DNA of 36,731 bases from Thermoplasmata archaeon (GCA_023261745.1 JAGDXR010000004.1:1-36731), one strand, 5' to 3'; positions 1 through 9,707 are shown, numbered from the stretch's first letter. Translations and numbers: made by a program. The notes: generated by a model from the sequence alone, not told the origin.

Positions 1-60
1 GGAAGTCCGTGTATCTCCTCCCTGAAGGTCGGAGTTTTACTGCTTCCCCCAAACCTCTAA
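1..60 (+). pseudogene. possible 3' terminus of an IS200/IS605-type tnpB (truncated by window edge)
   Basis: Frame 1 reads GSPCISSLKVGVLLLPPNL* ending at 60. The GSP-containing tail and a structured 3' end resemble TnpB C-termini. The upstream body is outside the window. Confidence 0.3.
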
Positions 61-78
61 CTTTCCTATAAAAGTTAG
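57..78. repeat. perfect stem-loop CTAACTTT-cctata-AAAGTTAG directly after the stop of the truncated ORF
   Basis: 8-bp perfect inverted repeat with 6-nt loop read directly from the sequence. Confidence 0.75.
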
Positions 79-127
79 AAAGTATTAAAAGGCTGCAGTT
101 AATAGAAATATCCATATTTAAAGCAAA

Positions 128-136
128 TTTTATATA
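128..136 (+). promoter_or_regulatory. putative TATA box for the grpE-dnaK-dnaJ operon
   Basis: TTTTATATA 37-45 nt upstream of the grpE ATG in an AT-rich intergenic region. Confidence 0.45.
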
Positions 137-172
137 GAAGTAATAAAATACCAAAAAAACGGTGTTGAAAGT

Positions 173-688
173 ATGTCCAAAAATATAACAAAAAAGGAAC
201 TTGAAAATATGCTTAATGAGGAGAAAAATAAGAACACTGAACTGAAGAACAGGATAAATGAAAAGGAGGAGGAGATAAAAAAGTTGAATGAAAGGATTCT
301 AAGGATGCAGGCAGATTTTGATAATTATATTAAAAATATTAACAAGGAAAAGATGGAAATGATGAAAATTATTTCAACTGAAATTGTTAAGGAATTCATT
401 GATGACCTTGAAAATATGGAAAAGCTCAAGGATCAAATAAAGGATGAAAATATAAGGGAAAGCATAAATATAATAAAAAACCATATGGAAAGGACACTGA
501 TGAAATTTGGTCTCGAAAAAATTGAATCCGTGGGGATGAAGTTTGATCCATTCCTTCACGAGGCAGTAAATATAGAATATTCCGATGAAGGTGAGGATGG
601 TCTGATAGTTGAAGAATACAGGAAAGGTTACAGGATAAACGGAATTGTTGTGAGGCCATCAATGGTCAAGGTAAAAAGAAAGAGGTGA
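173..688 (+). CDS. grpE: GrpE nucleotide exchange factor
   Basis: Coiled-coil N-terminus, GrpE C-terminal pattern ([10 protein letters not shown]...VRPSMVKV), immediately upstream of dnaK. Confidence 0.93.
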   Translation: MSKNITKKELENMLNEEKNKNTELKNRINEKEEEIKKLNERILRMQADFDNYIKNINKEKMEMMKIISTEIVKEFIDDLENMEKLKDQIKDENIRESINIIKNHMERTLMKFGLEKIESVGMKFDPFLHEAVNIEYSDEGEDGLIVEEYRKGYRINGIVVRPSMVKVKRKR

Positions 689-693
689 AATAT

Positions 694-2517
694 ATGGAGA
701 AGATTATAGGAATTGATCTGGGAACGAGCAATTCAGCTGCAGCAGTGGTGATTTCAGGGAAACCGGTAGTTATTCCTAGTTCAGAAGGGAACACCATTGG
801 AGGAAAGGCATTTCCAAGTTATGTGGCATTCACGAAGGACGGTCAGCTTCTGGTAGGTGAACCTGCCAGGAGGCAGGCACTATTGAATCCCGAGGGTACA
901 GTATATGCAGCAAAGAGGAAAATGGGTACAGATTACAGATATAAAATATACGGAAAGGAATACACACCACAGCAGATTTCTGCATTCATACTCCAGAAAA
1001 TTAAAAGGGATGCGGAGGCTTTTCTTGGTGAAAAGATTACAAAAGCAGTAATAACTGTTCCAGCATATTTTGATGACAACCAGAGGCAGGCCACAAAGGA
1101 TGCAGGGACAATAGCTGGTCTTGATGTGGTTAGAATAATAAATGAGCCAACGGCAGCATCTCTTGCATATGGTCTTGACAAACTTGACAAGGAACAGAAA
1201 ATCCTGGTTTATGATTTTGGTGGAGGAACGCTTGATGTCACCATAATGGAATTCGGTAACGGTGTATTTGAGGTCATCTCAACTTCAGGAGACACACAGC
1301 TAGGTGGAACTGATATGGATAATGCAATAATAGATTACATTGCGAGTGAATTTTACAGGAAGGAAAAGGTTGATCTTAAGAACGATAAGCAGGCATTTGT
1401 CAGGTTAAGGGACGCGGCCGAAAAGGCAAAAATTGAACTGTCCACATCCCTTGAAACGGAAATAAATCTTCCGTTCATTGCAATGGGTACTGATGGTCCA
1501 AAGCATCTTGTGATGAAGCTTACAAGAGCAAAACTAGAGGAACTTGTAAGGCCAATAGTTGAAAAGACAGGTGAATCCATAAACAGGGCTCTTGAAGCTG
1601 CGAAGATTGATAAAAATGGCATTGACAAAATAATACTTGTTGGAGGACCAACGAGAATGCCTATAGTTCAGAAATACGTTGAAGATTTCTTCGGAAAGAA
1701 AATCGAGAGGGGAGTGGATCCCATGGAGGCGGTGGCCATAGGTGCGGCAATACAGGGAGCAGTTCTTGCCGGGGAATTAAAGGATATAGTTCTCCTTGAT
1801 GTTACACCTCTGACATTAAGTGTTGAGACTCTTGGAGGTATTGCAACACCGATAATTCCGGCGAATACAACAATACCAACCAGGAAGTCACAGATATTTT
1901 CTACCGCTGCAGATTTCCAGACCACAGTAACAATACACATAGTCCAGGGAGAGAGGCCCCTGGCAAAGGATAATGTTTCGCTTGGAATGTTCAATCTTGA
2001 GGGTATACCTCCTGCACCGAGGGGTGTGCCTCAGATTGAGGTGACATTTGACATAGATGCCAATGGAATTTTGCATGTAACTGCAAAAGATCTTGCAACC
2101 GGAAAGCAAAATAGCATCACAATAACATCATCAACAAAATTATCCAAGGAAGAGATTGAAAGGATGAAGAAGGAAGCGGAATCATTTGCTGAGCAGGACA
2201 GGAAGAAAAAGGAAGAAATAGAAATAATCAATCAGGCAGAGTCTCTTGTTTATTCTTCAGAGAGGTTCATAAACGAGAATAAGGACAAACTTGACCAGAC
2301 AAAGGTTACCGAGGTTGAAAAGATAATCAAGGATCTAAAATCATATACAGAATCAAGGGATATTGAAAAAATAAAGAATGGAATAAGGGATCTTCAGGAC
2401 AAGGTTCAGGAACTTGGATCATCCATGTACAGGAAGGTAAACATATCGGGCGATGAAAAGAAGGACAGCAATACGGTCGATGCTGAATATAAGGAAAAGG
2501 ATAAGGGTAATAGCTGA
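694..2517 (+). CDS. dnaK: DnaK (Hsp70) chaperone
   Basis: [30 protein letters not shown]. The ORF track begins at a GTG (685); the ATG at 694 ([11 protein letters not shown]) is more likely. Confidence 0.97.
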   Translation: MEKIIGIDLGTSNSAAAVVISGKPVVIPSSEGNTIGGKAFPSYVAFTKDGQLLVGEPARRQALLNPEGTVYAAKRKMGTDYRYKIYGKEYTPQQISAFILQKIKRDAEAFLGEKITKAVITVPAYFDDNQRQATKDAGTIAGLDVVRIINEPTAASLAYGLDKLDKEQKILVYDFGGGTLDVTIMEFGNGVFEVISTSGDTQLGGTDMDNAIIDYIASEFYRKEKVDLKNDKQAFVRLRDAAEKAKIELSTSLETEINLPFIAMGTDGPKHLVMKLTRAKLEELVRPIVEKTGESINRALEAAKIDKNGIDKIILVGGPTRMPIVQKYVEDFFGKKIERGVDPMEAVAIGAAIQGAVLAGELKDIVLLDVTPLTLSVETLGGIATPIIPANTTIPTRKSQIFSTAADFQTTVTIHIVQGERPLAKDNVSLGMFNLEGIPPAPRGVPQIEVTFDIDANGILHVTAKDLATGKQNSITITSSTKLSKEEIERMKKEAESFAEQDRKKKEEIEIINQAESLVYSSERFINENKDKLDQTKVTEVEKIIKDLKSYTESRDIEKIKNGIRDLQDKVQELGSSMYRKVNISGDEKKDSNTVDAEYKEKDKGNS

Positions 2518-3590
2518 TGGCTGAAGAAAAGGATTATTACAGAATTCTGGGGGTAAGCAGAAATGCATCCAAAGATGAAATAAAAAGGGCATACAGGGAA
2601 CTGGTCAAAAAATACCACCCAGATTTACATCCTGATAATAAAAAGGAATACGAAGAGAAATTCAAGGAGATCAGTGAGGCCTATGAAGTTCTCATGGATG
2701 ATGAAAAGAGAAGGATATATGATCAGTACGGTTCGGAAGGCATAAAATTTGGAAATCAGGGATTTGACTGGAACAATTTCACTCATTATGAAGACATTCA
2801 GGATCTTTTCAGGGACTTCATGAACAATTTCGGATTTGGAGATTTCTTCAGATCTGAAAAAGGTAGCAAAAACATGCATTTAATAATAAACATTGATATG
2901 AAGGATGCTTACAGGGGTTCAACAAAGGAAATATCTTACAGCAGGAACGTGAAATGTGAAGCATGTAATGGCACCGGTGCAAAGGATGGAAAAACAAAGA
3001 GATGCCCTACATGCAATGGTACGGGTGAGATGAGAAAGGTAAGGAATGCCGGATTCATGCAGTTTGTCAGCGTGGAAGTCTGCCCCACCTGTGGAGGTAA
3101 GGGATATGTTCCTGTTGAACAGTGTCCCGTGTGCAAGGGAAAGGGGTATTTAAATAAGAAGGAGAATCTGGAGGTCAGAATACCTCCCGGAGCTGACAAT
3201 GGCCTCAATCTCAGAATTAAAGGAAAGGGAAATGAGGATGGAGACCTGATACTGACAATTAGAATCAATCCTGATAAAAATTTTAACAGGGATGGGGATG
3301 ACCTGTATACGGAAATAACCGTGCCTTTCACGGAAGCAGCTATTGGAGGTGAAGAAAACATCCAGTTGCCTGACGGTGAGAATATAAGAATAAAAATACC
3401 ACCCGGAACACAGCCGGGGGAATTGATAAAACTGAAGGGAAAGGGTATGCCGAGGTTGGGCAGACACGGCAGTGGGGACCTTTTCATAAAAATAAACGTT
3501 TCCATACCCAAAAATCTCACATCGAGGCAGAGGGAATTGCTGATGGAATTTGAAAGGGAAAATGATAAAAGGGGTTTCTTCAGAAGATAA
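2517..3590 (+). CDS. dnaJ: DnaJ (Hsp40) chaperone
   Basis: J domain with HPD ([11 protein letters not shown]), four CxxCxGxG zinc-finger repeats, DnaJ C-terminal domain. Confidence 0.97.
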   Translation: MAEEKDYYRILGVSRNASKDEIKRAYRELVKKYHPDLHPDNKKEYEEKFKEISEAYEVLMDDEKRRIYDQYGSEGIKFGNQGFDWNNFTHYEDIQDLFRDFMNNFGFGDFFRSEKGSKNMHLIINIDMKDAYRGSTKEISYSRNVKCEACNGTGAKDGKTKRCPTCNGTGEMRKVRNAGFMQFVSVEVCPTCGGKGYVPVEQCPVCKGKGYLNKKENLEVRIPPGADNGLNLRIKGKGNEDGDLILTIRINPDKNFNRDGDDLYTEITVPFTEAAIGGEENIQLPDGENIRIKIPPGTQPGELIKLKGKGMPRLGRHGSGDLFIKINVSIPKNLTSRQRELLMEFERENDKRGFFRR

Positions 3591-3621
3591 TTATAAATAA
3601 AAAAATTGTTATTTATTTTAT

Positions 3622-4518
3622 ATGTTACCCAAAGAAGTTGTTGAGAGAACGATCTATTCTGTTTCTTCGATATACTCTGAAAACGTTGTGGGTGGAATAA
3701 AGAAAAAGGAGGAAATAAGCAGCGGAACAGGGTTTTTCATCGATAAAAATATCATCGTTACCAATATGCATGTAATCATAAATAGGGACAATATCATGGT
3801 AAAAACATTTGACGGGGAGGAAATAATACCAAAATTCATGGATGGAAGCATCAATCTTGATCTTGCATTTCTTGATCTTGGAAATGTCTCCTATTCTCCC
3901 CTGACATTTGAAAACTCTGATCTTTTAAAGATAGGTGAATATGTAATCGCCATAGGAAATCCACTTGGTATATTCGGTAATCCAACGGTGACATTCGGTA
4001 TAATAAGCGCAAAGAACAGAAATGCCATGGTAAACGATATCTTATTTGAAAATTTGATTCAGACGGATGCTGCCATAAACCCGGGGAACAGCGGTGGCCC
4101 TTTGCTTAATATGGATGCAAGGGTTGTTGGAATTACATCATCAATGATATTTGATGCTCATGGCATCGGATTTGCAATTCCGTCCAATACGATCAAAATC
4201 GCATATGATACATTAAAGGCGAATGGAAAACTGCCAAAAATAAAGCTTGGCATTTCAGGGATATCACTGGACCAGAATATCCCAAAGAAAATAAAACAGG
4301 AGGCAGATTCCGGAGTATACATTACGGATATAAATCCGGGATCGCTTGCTGAAAAAAATGGTCTTATGAAGGGGGACATAATCCTTGAATTCAACGGAAA
4401 CAAGGTTTTCAGCATAGAGGATCTGAGATTTAAATTGGCCATGGCAATTGAAACACAGAAGGTCATTCTGACAGTTCTGAGAGACAGAAAATTAATTAAT
4501 ATAGAGATAAATGTTTGA
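3622..4518 (+). CDS. HtrA/DegP-like trypsin-fold serine protease with one PDZ domain, no signal peptide
   Basis: Triad motifs TNMHV / LDLAFL / GNSGGP, followed by a PDZ region (GVYITDINPGSLAEKNGLMKGDIILEFNG). The N-terminus MLPKEVVERTIYSV is not signal-like. Confidence 0.9.
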   Translation: MLPKEVVERTIYSVSSIYSENVVGGIKKKEEISSGTGFFIDKNIIVTNMHVIINRDNIMVKTFDGEEIIPKFMDGSINLDLAFLDLGNVSYSPLTFENSDLLKIGEYVIAIGNPLGIFGNPTVTFGIISAKNRNAMVNDILFENLIQTDAAINPGNSGGPLLNMDARVVGITSSMIFDAHGIGFAIPSNTIKIAYDTLKANGKLPKIKLGISGISLDQNIPKKIKQEADSGVYITDINPGSLAEKNGLMKGDIILEFNGNKVFSIEDLRFKLAMAIETQKVILTVLRDRKLINIEINV

Positions 4519-4521
4519 CCG

Positions 4522-5685
4522 ATGTATCTTGATAAAGAAGAAGAACGGATGATTTCAGGGGAAATGGGCGAAGGCCTTAAAATTGCAATGGAGATAATAC
4601 TGAAACTTGGTGAATTTTACGGTGCAGAGAGGACAATAAAAATTACGAGTTCACAGATTTCCGGTGTTTCATACAGGAACATAGGAGATGCGGGAATAGA
4701 TCTCCTGAGAAAATTCAGAGACTCAAAGGTATCCGTAAAGACATACCTGAATCCGATTGCATTCGACCTGAATTACCCACATGATTTTACGGAAGATGAA
4801 AATTTTATTTCAAAGCAGATGGAGATTGTTAGGATATTCAATGATCTCGGTGTATATGAATCTCTGACATGCACGCCCTATTATTATTACACACCGTCCA
4901 TTGGAGAACATCTTGCATGGGCAGAATCGTCCGCGATTGTCTATGCCAACAGCGTTCTGGGTGCAAGGACAAACAGGGAGAGCGGTATATCGGCACTCGC
5001 ATCATCCCTAACGGGAAGAACCGCATACTATGGCATGCATATGGACGAAAACAGGAAGGCATCCATTTTCATAGATACCGATTTCACCCCCGATTATTAT
5101 ACTGCCACAGTACTTGGTCTTTATATCGGGAACATGTTCAATGGCAGAATTTCATACTTCAGGAAGGCAGAAAACGATCTCGACACACTTAAGCAGCTGG
5201 GTGCAGCAATGAATGCGACCGGGAGCACGCCCATGTTTCATGTAGAGAACATCACGCCGGAATACAGGAATTCCATTGATTCAGAAAAGGAAAAAATATT
5301 CATTGAAAGGTCCGAGATAGAGGAATTCAGGAAAAAAATAAGCTCTGACATAGATCCGGATGTTTTGATGGCCGGATGTCCTCACCTTTCATCAAATGAG
5401 ATTAAAAAAATAGCAGGATACGTGAAAAATAAAAGGGTAAAAAACGGGAAGAGCATATTTCTGTTCACGTCCAGAAAAATAAAAAATGAAAATTCGGAAA
5501 TCGTAAAAATAATTGAGAATACTGGAATAAGAATCTATACAGATACATGCATGGTGGTGAGCCCTCTCAAGGAAAGGTTTAGCAGCATATATCTGTCGTC
5601 AGGAAAATCATCATATTATATAGGAAAGGAAAAAAGGATTGTTCTTGCAGATCTTTTCGGTATTCTGGAGGTCATGATGTCATGA
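4522..5685 (+). CDS. AcnX-type aconitase / phosphomevalonate dehydratase large subunit-like
   Basis: ISGVSYRNIGDAG, TCTPYYYY, GEHLAWAESSAIVYANSVLGARTNRESG, MAGCPHLSSNEI, TDTCMVV. Three Cys positions consistent with Fe-S ligands are retained. Confidence 0.88.
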   Translation: MYLDKEEERMISGEMGEGLKIAMEIILKLGEFYGAERTIKITSSQISGVSYRNIGDAGIDLLRKFRDSKVSVKTYLNPIAFDLNYPHDFTEDENFISKQMEIVRIFNDLGVYESLTCTPYYYYTPSIGEHLAWAESSAIVYANSVLGARTNRESGISALASSLTGRTAYYGMHMDENRKASIFIDTDFTPDYYTATVLGLYIGNMFNGRISYFRKAENDLDTLKQLGAAMNATGSTPMFHVENITPEYRNSIDSEKEKIFIERSEIEEFRKKISSDIDPDVLMAGCPHLSSNEIKKIAGYVKNKRVKNGKSIFLFTSRKIKNENSEIVKIIENTGIRIYTDTCMVVSPLKERFSSIYLSSGKSSYYIGKEKRIVLADLFGILEVMMS

Positions 5686-6437
5686 GGTTCAAGGGCAAAT
5701 CAATTTTCAAGGGAAGGGTAGAGGGGGAATGCGTTGTATACAATTCAGGATTATCATTTCTCGGTGGTGTAGATCCCACAAAAGGTATAATAAATGAAAA
5801 TGGAAAAAACATTTCTGACAGGGTACTTTCATTTGAAAGGAGTATAGGAAGCACTGTGGGTTCCTACATAATATACGGATTGAAATATTACGGAAATCCT
5901 CCCATGGCAATGATTGTCAATGTCCCAGATGAGACATTCATAACAGGGGCACTTGTGGCAGAAATACCATCTCTGGCATACATCTCATCATACATATTTC
6001 AGGATGGTGATATTGTACATATCGATGGTGATTACGTTGAAATTGATGTGGATCTTAAAGAGGTTGTAACGTCCATTCTGGTACATGGAGATGAGATGCT
6101 GTTGCTCAGGAGAAGCAGCAGAGTTTCAACCTATCAGGGAAAGTGGGCTGGGGTATCGGGATACATCGAGGGCCTTGATCCACAATCCACCGCAATCAAG
6201 GAAATAAAGGAGGAAACCGGGATAGAAAACCCTGTCCTCATAAGGAATGGTGGCAAAATATATGTGAGGGATGGAAAGAGGTTATGGGCTGTTCATACCT
6301 TCCTGTTTCACCTGAAAAACAAAAATGTGAATATAGACTGGGAACACACGGAATATAAATGGATAAAATTGAAAGAACTGAAAAATTTTGAAACGGTTCC
6401 CGGGCTTGACAGGGTTGTCCAGAATCTTTTATTATAA
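5682..6437 (+). CDS. AcnX small subunit (DUF126, swivelling domain) fused to a C-terminal Nudix domain
   Basis: N-terminal half: YNSGLSFLGGVDPTKGII...IGSTVGSYIIY...ITGALVAEIPSL. C-terminal half: GKWAGVSGYIEGLDPQSTAIKEIKEETGI, a Nudix-box-like segment. ATGA overlap with the AcnX large subunit. Confidence 0.85.
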   Translation: MRFKGKSIFKGRVEGECVVYNSGLSFLGGVDPTKGIINENGKNISDRVLSFERSIGSTVGSYIIYGLKYYGNPPMAMIVNVPDETFITGALVAEIPSLAYISSYIFQDGDIVHIDGDYVEIDVDLKEVVTSILVHGDEMLLLRRSSRVSTYQGKWAGVSGYIEGLDPQSTAIKEIKEETGIENPVLIRNGGKIYVRDGKRLWAVHTFLFHLKNKNVNIDWEHTEYKWIKLKELKNFETVPGLDRVVQNLLL

Positions 6438-6629
6438 CTTCTGTATTGTGATTGATCCCGTTGGACAGTTATTCATACATTCCTGGCATCCATCGATACA
6501 TGCTTCGGGATGTACAACCTTACTTACATTTTCTATTGTGAAAACTACTGGATTTGCGGGACATACTGATGCGCAAATACCACATGCGATACATGTGGCT
6601 TCATCAACTACTGGTTTCTGAGCCATCAT
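6432..6629 (-). CDS. small dicluster 4Fe-4S ferredoxin
   Basis: CIACGICASVCP and CIDGCQECMNNCP, 65 aa. Confidence 0.92.
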   Translation of the reverse strand: MMAQKPVVDEATCIACGICASVCPANPVVFTIENVSKVVHPEACIDGCQECMNNCPTGSITIQKL

Positions 6630-6692
6630 AACTCACCTTATGTACTTAAAAGGCAAAGTTATTATAAAGATTTCTTTCATGATAGATGCGAC

Positions 6693-7682
6693 ATGATTTA
6701 TATAAAGGTAAAAAGGGAAGAAACGGAAAAAGCTAAGGAAAAAATGTTTGAAATGGACATGCTTGATGATAATTACAGAATATTTGTGGATGATGAATAC
6801 GGGTACATTCCCGTTAAAAATCATGTTGATGGTTACGAGATTGTGGAATCTGAAGGTGTGAGAAGACAAAGGAATCAGAATCCATATGAAAAAATAAGAA
6901 CACAGTTTCCATTGAGGGAATTCAGAGATCTTCTTCCAGATAAATGGGAGAAATTTGGTGATATAGTTTTACTGAAACTGCCAGAGGAACTGATTCCTTA
7001 TAAATATATAGTGGGAAAAACATATTCGGATGTGCTTAACGCAAAATCCGTGATAAATTACCAATATGTAAGGGGTGAACTGAGAGAACCTGTTGGAGAG
7101 ATCATATATGGAACAGATTCTGAAACTGTGCATCTTGAGAACGGGATATATTACAAATTCGATGCCCTGAAAATCATGTTTTCATCCGGGAATGTTGATG
7201 AAAGGATAAGGGTTTCAAAATTCAATCTTCTGGATATGAGAGTTGTGGACATGTTTGCGGGCATAGGGTATTTTTCGATTCCCATTGCAAGATATACCCT
7301 CGCTGAAAGAATCATTTCAATAGAGAAGAATCCCATATCACATTCATATCTGAAAGAAAATATAAAAATAAATAATGTTAAAAATATAATCCCTGTACTT
7401 GGTGATAACAGGGAAATACGAATCATGGACTGGGCCGACATGGTTTTAATGGGATACATACACACATCAAGTTTCATCGAACATGCCGTGAGGATGCTCA
7501 AAAGAAAGGGGATCATAATATACCATGACACCTTCACGAAGGAGGAAATTAGGAATATTGAAGAAAGAATGGATGAATTTTTTGGAAAATACCAGTACAG
7601 CATCATCAGAAAACACATTCTCAAATCCTATGCCCCATCGATATATCATCTTGTTTTTGACATATTTTTAAGAAAAGTTTAA
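6693..7682 (+). CDS. taw2: Trm5/TYW2-family class I methyltransferase fold, most like Taw2 (wyosine aminocarboxypropyltransferase)
   Basis: VVDMFAGIGYFSIPIAR, GYIHTSSFIEHAVRML...IIIYHDTF rather than an NPPR-type Trm5 motif. Confidence 0.78.
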   Translation: MIYIKVKREETEKAKEKMFEMDMLDDNYRIFVDDEYGYIPVKNHVDGYEIVESEGVRRQRNQNPYEKIRTQFPLREFRDLLPDKWEKFGDIVLLKLPEELIPYKYIVGKTYSDVLNAKSVINYQYVRGELREPVGEIIYGTDSETVHLENGIYYKFDALKIMFSSGNVDERIRVSKFNLLDMRVVDMFAGIGYFSIPIARYTLAERIISIEKNPISHSYLKENIKINNVKNIIPVLGDNREIRIMDWADMVLMGYIHTSSFIEHAVRMLKRKGIIIYHDTFTKEEIRNIEERMDEFFGKYQYSIIRKHILKSYAPSIYHLVFDIFLRKV

Positions 7683-7708
7683 AATTATCTACAATTTAAA
7701 GGATATGA

Positions 7709-7969
7709 ATGAGCAGAGGAACGGAAAGAAAGAGAAAACTGGACATGTCAAAAAATTCAATAATAAGATATCTACTTATGGATGCGGTAAAGAACCTTCC
7801 CGAAAACGTCAGGGGGACAGTGGCAGGAGCCGTATACTCTAAGGGGTCAAAACAGGATATCTTTTCGGCAAGGGATTACATTCTTGAACTGAAAAATAAG
7901 GGAATTATAAGTGAAGAAATAGCAAAAAATCTTATAGATATTATTTTTAAATACAGCAAATATTACTGA
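7709..7969 (+). CDS. small hypothetical protein (86 aa)
   Basis: Intact ORF in an otherwise uncovered stretch. Its stop codon directly abuts the stop of the convergent DUF357 gene. Confidence 0.65.
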   Translation: MSRGTERKRKLDMSKNSIIRYLLMDAVKNLPENVRGTVAGAVYSKGSKQDIFSARDYILELKNKGIISEEIAKNLIDIIFKYSKYY

Positions 7970-8263
7970 TCATCTTTTTAGCGTGAACCTCACATGATCA
8001 TTGCCAACATCAAACAGTCCAAGCCTTGCCCCCGCATCTATCCATCCATATGCATATGACAATGAAGCAAATGCATTGATGAAATCACCCTTTCCATAAA
8101 AATATCTGGCATCATCGGTATAATCCTGTGCCATCCTTCTGAAATCCATGGCTATGTCGTAAAGGTGAGAGTTTTCAGGAACCCTTATTTCTATTATTTT
8201 CAGGGCATTCTCATTCCTCTTAAGATATTCATTTATCTTTTCCTCATCAATTTCCTGTGACAT
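7970..8263 (-). CDS. DUF357-family protein
   Basis: DARYFYGKGDFINAFASLSYAYGWIDAGARLGLF, typical of archaeal DUF357 proteins. Confidence 0.8.
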   Translation of the reverse strand: MSQEIDEEKINEYLKRNENALKIIEIRVPENSHLYDIAMDFRRMAQDYTDDARYFYGKGDFINAFASLSYAYGWIDAGARLGLFDVGNDHVRFTLKR

Positions 8264-9707
8264 TTACGCCTTCACCACCATGTTTGGTTTCCCGTGGCCT
8301 GATGTCCACAAAAAGTGGAAATGAGAGATCCGGATTTGTAACAAGTGCAACGCCTATGGGAAGCCTCTGTATTTCCTCAAGCGAATGTCTGGTCAAACCT
8401 TCGACTGATTCACCTATGGTTTTCAGGTCGTTTGGATTTGTTACCTTCAGGATTACCTGTGTACTGCACTGACTGAGAACGTTCTTATCCACCTTTGCTG
8501 GTCTCTGACTGATTATTCCCAGGCCGAGACCGAATTTCCTTCCCTCGCTTGCTATTGTCCTGAGAATGTCTGATGAAATGGATTTACCCTGTTGAGGTAT
8601 GTAATTATGTGCCTCCTCAAGTATGAGAATCATTGGTGGAATTTCATCCCTTTTCCTCAGCTCAAATAGTGAATATGAAAGCCTTGAAACGAGCATCTCC
8701 TGTATTTTTGGCGGAACACCCTTAAGGTTTATTATGCTTGCCATTCCCTTCTTCACTATGTCGGAAATTTTAGTCCCCTCGGATGAAAATAGGTTCAGGG
8801 AATCAAGGCCCTTAAGTGAATTTATTAAAGCAGCTGAGCTCATGGAATCCTCCTCTCTCTGAAGTTCATTCATGACATCGGAGAGCTCAAACAGTCTTTT
8901 CTTTACCTTTGCCCTTTCCATGGCATTCCTCAGCATGTTAAAATAAACCCTGTCATTGTAATCAATCATCATCAAAATATCCCTGGGTGAAAACTGGGAA
9001 AGGGTGAACTTTATGCTGTTATTTTCCCTATTATTTCTGTTCATTGTTGAAAATAATATTATTTTGTCTTTGTAGCTTCTGGGTTCAACACCAAATTTCT
9101 CCATTGCGGGAGATTTTTCCGCGGGTATTGAGAGAGAAGAATATTCACCGTGAGGGTCTATGATCACCGTGGTCACATCATTCTTAAGCAGTTCCTCAAC
9201 CAGAATTCCTGTAAAATAGCTTTTTCCTCCGCCTGTTTTTGCAAGAATGCTTATGTGTTTCTGAACGAGTGAGTTTATATCAAGAGATATGGGAATTTCA
9301 TGGTTATGCAAAAATCCAATGTAGGCCGAATGATCCTTTTTCACTCCAAGACCGAGGGTTTCCCTTATAATTCCGTCATCGGCAATGTATACCGGTTCAC
9401 CTGCCTTGAACGGATTCTTTGGCCTTTGAAGTATCCTATTCTGGTCCCGGTATCCTATGACATTGATCTGGCCTATCAGGACCTCCTGTATTTTTACATC
9501 AACGCCTGCATTCAGAAGCATTGCCCTGTCAACAGAGAGATCCGTTTTTCTTTCCAGATCCTCAATTATTCCCAATACCCATCCGGCATTTTCATGAAAT
9601 ATTTTAACAAATTCGCCCTCTTCTACCATACCAGTAACGGTTATCTGAAGGCTGGATGTACCAACATCACCGAACAACAGGCCAATCTTATTTTTTTCAT
9701 CATCCAT
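8247..9707 (-). CDS. herA: HerA-like bipolar DNA helicase / DUF87 ATPase
   Basis: HISILAKTGGGKSYFTGILVEELL (Walker A), MILILEEAHNYIP (Walker B), GRKFGLGLGIISQRPAKVDKNVLSQC. Confidence 0.92.
   Translation of the reverse strand: MDDEKNKIGLLFGDVGTSSLQITVTGMVEEGEFVKIFHENAGWVLGIIEDLERKTDLSVDRAMLLNAGVDVKIQEVLIGQINVIGYRDQNRILQRPKNPFKAGEPVYIADDGIIRETLGLGVKKDHSAYIGFLHNHEIPISLDINSLVQKHISILAKTGGGKSYFTGILVEELLKNDVTTVIIDPHGEYSSLSIPAEKSPAMEKFGVEPRSYKDKIILFSTMNRNNRENNSIKFTLSQFSPRDILMMIDYNDRVYFNMLRNAMERAKVKKRLFELSDVMNELQREEDSMSSAALINSLKGLDSLNLFSSEGTKISDIVKKGMASIINLKGVPPKIQEMLVSRLSYSLFELRKRDEIPPMILILEEAHNYIPQQGKSISSDILRTIASEGRKFGLGLGIISQRPAKVDKNVLSQCSTQVILKVTNPNDLKTIGESVEGLTRHSLEEIQRLPIGVALVTNPDLSFPLFVDIRPRETKHGGEGVNVTGN

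Noticed and set aside
3017-3150. Repeated TGYxxxTGCAAxGG-like units in dnaJ, initially resembling a short repeat array
   Set aside because: They encode the CxxCxGxG zinc-finger repeats of DnaJ.
2936-3520. 194-aa minus-strand ORF antisense to dnaJ
   Set aside because: Fully inside a strongly supported DnaJ gene; composition is a mirror of the Gly/Cys-rich zinc-finger region with no family motif.
4869-5192. 107-aa plus-strand alternate frame inside the AcnX large subunit gene
   Set aside because: Overlaps conserved AcnX motifs; His/Arg-rich out-of-frame translation.
6388-6621. 77-aa plus-strand ORF over the ferredoxin gene
   Set aside because: Antisense to a clear ferredoxin; begins inside the Nudix domain in another frame.
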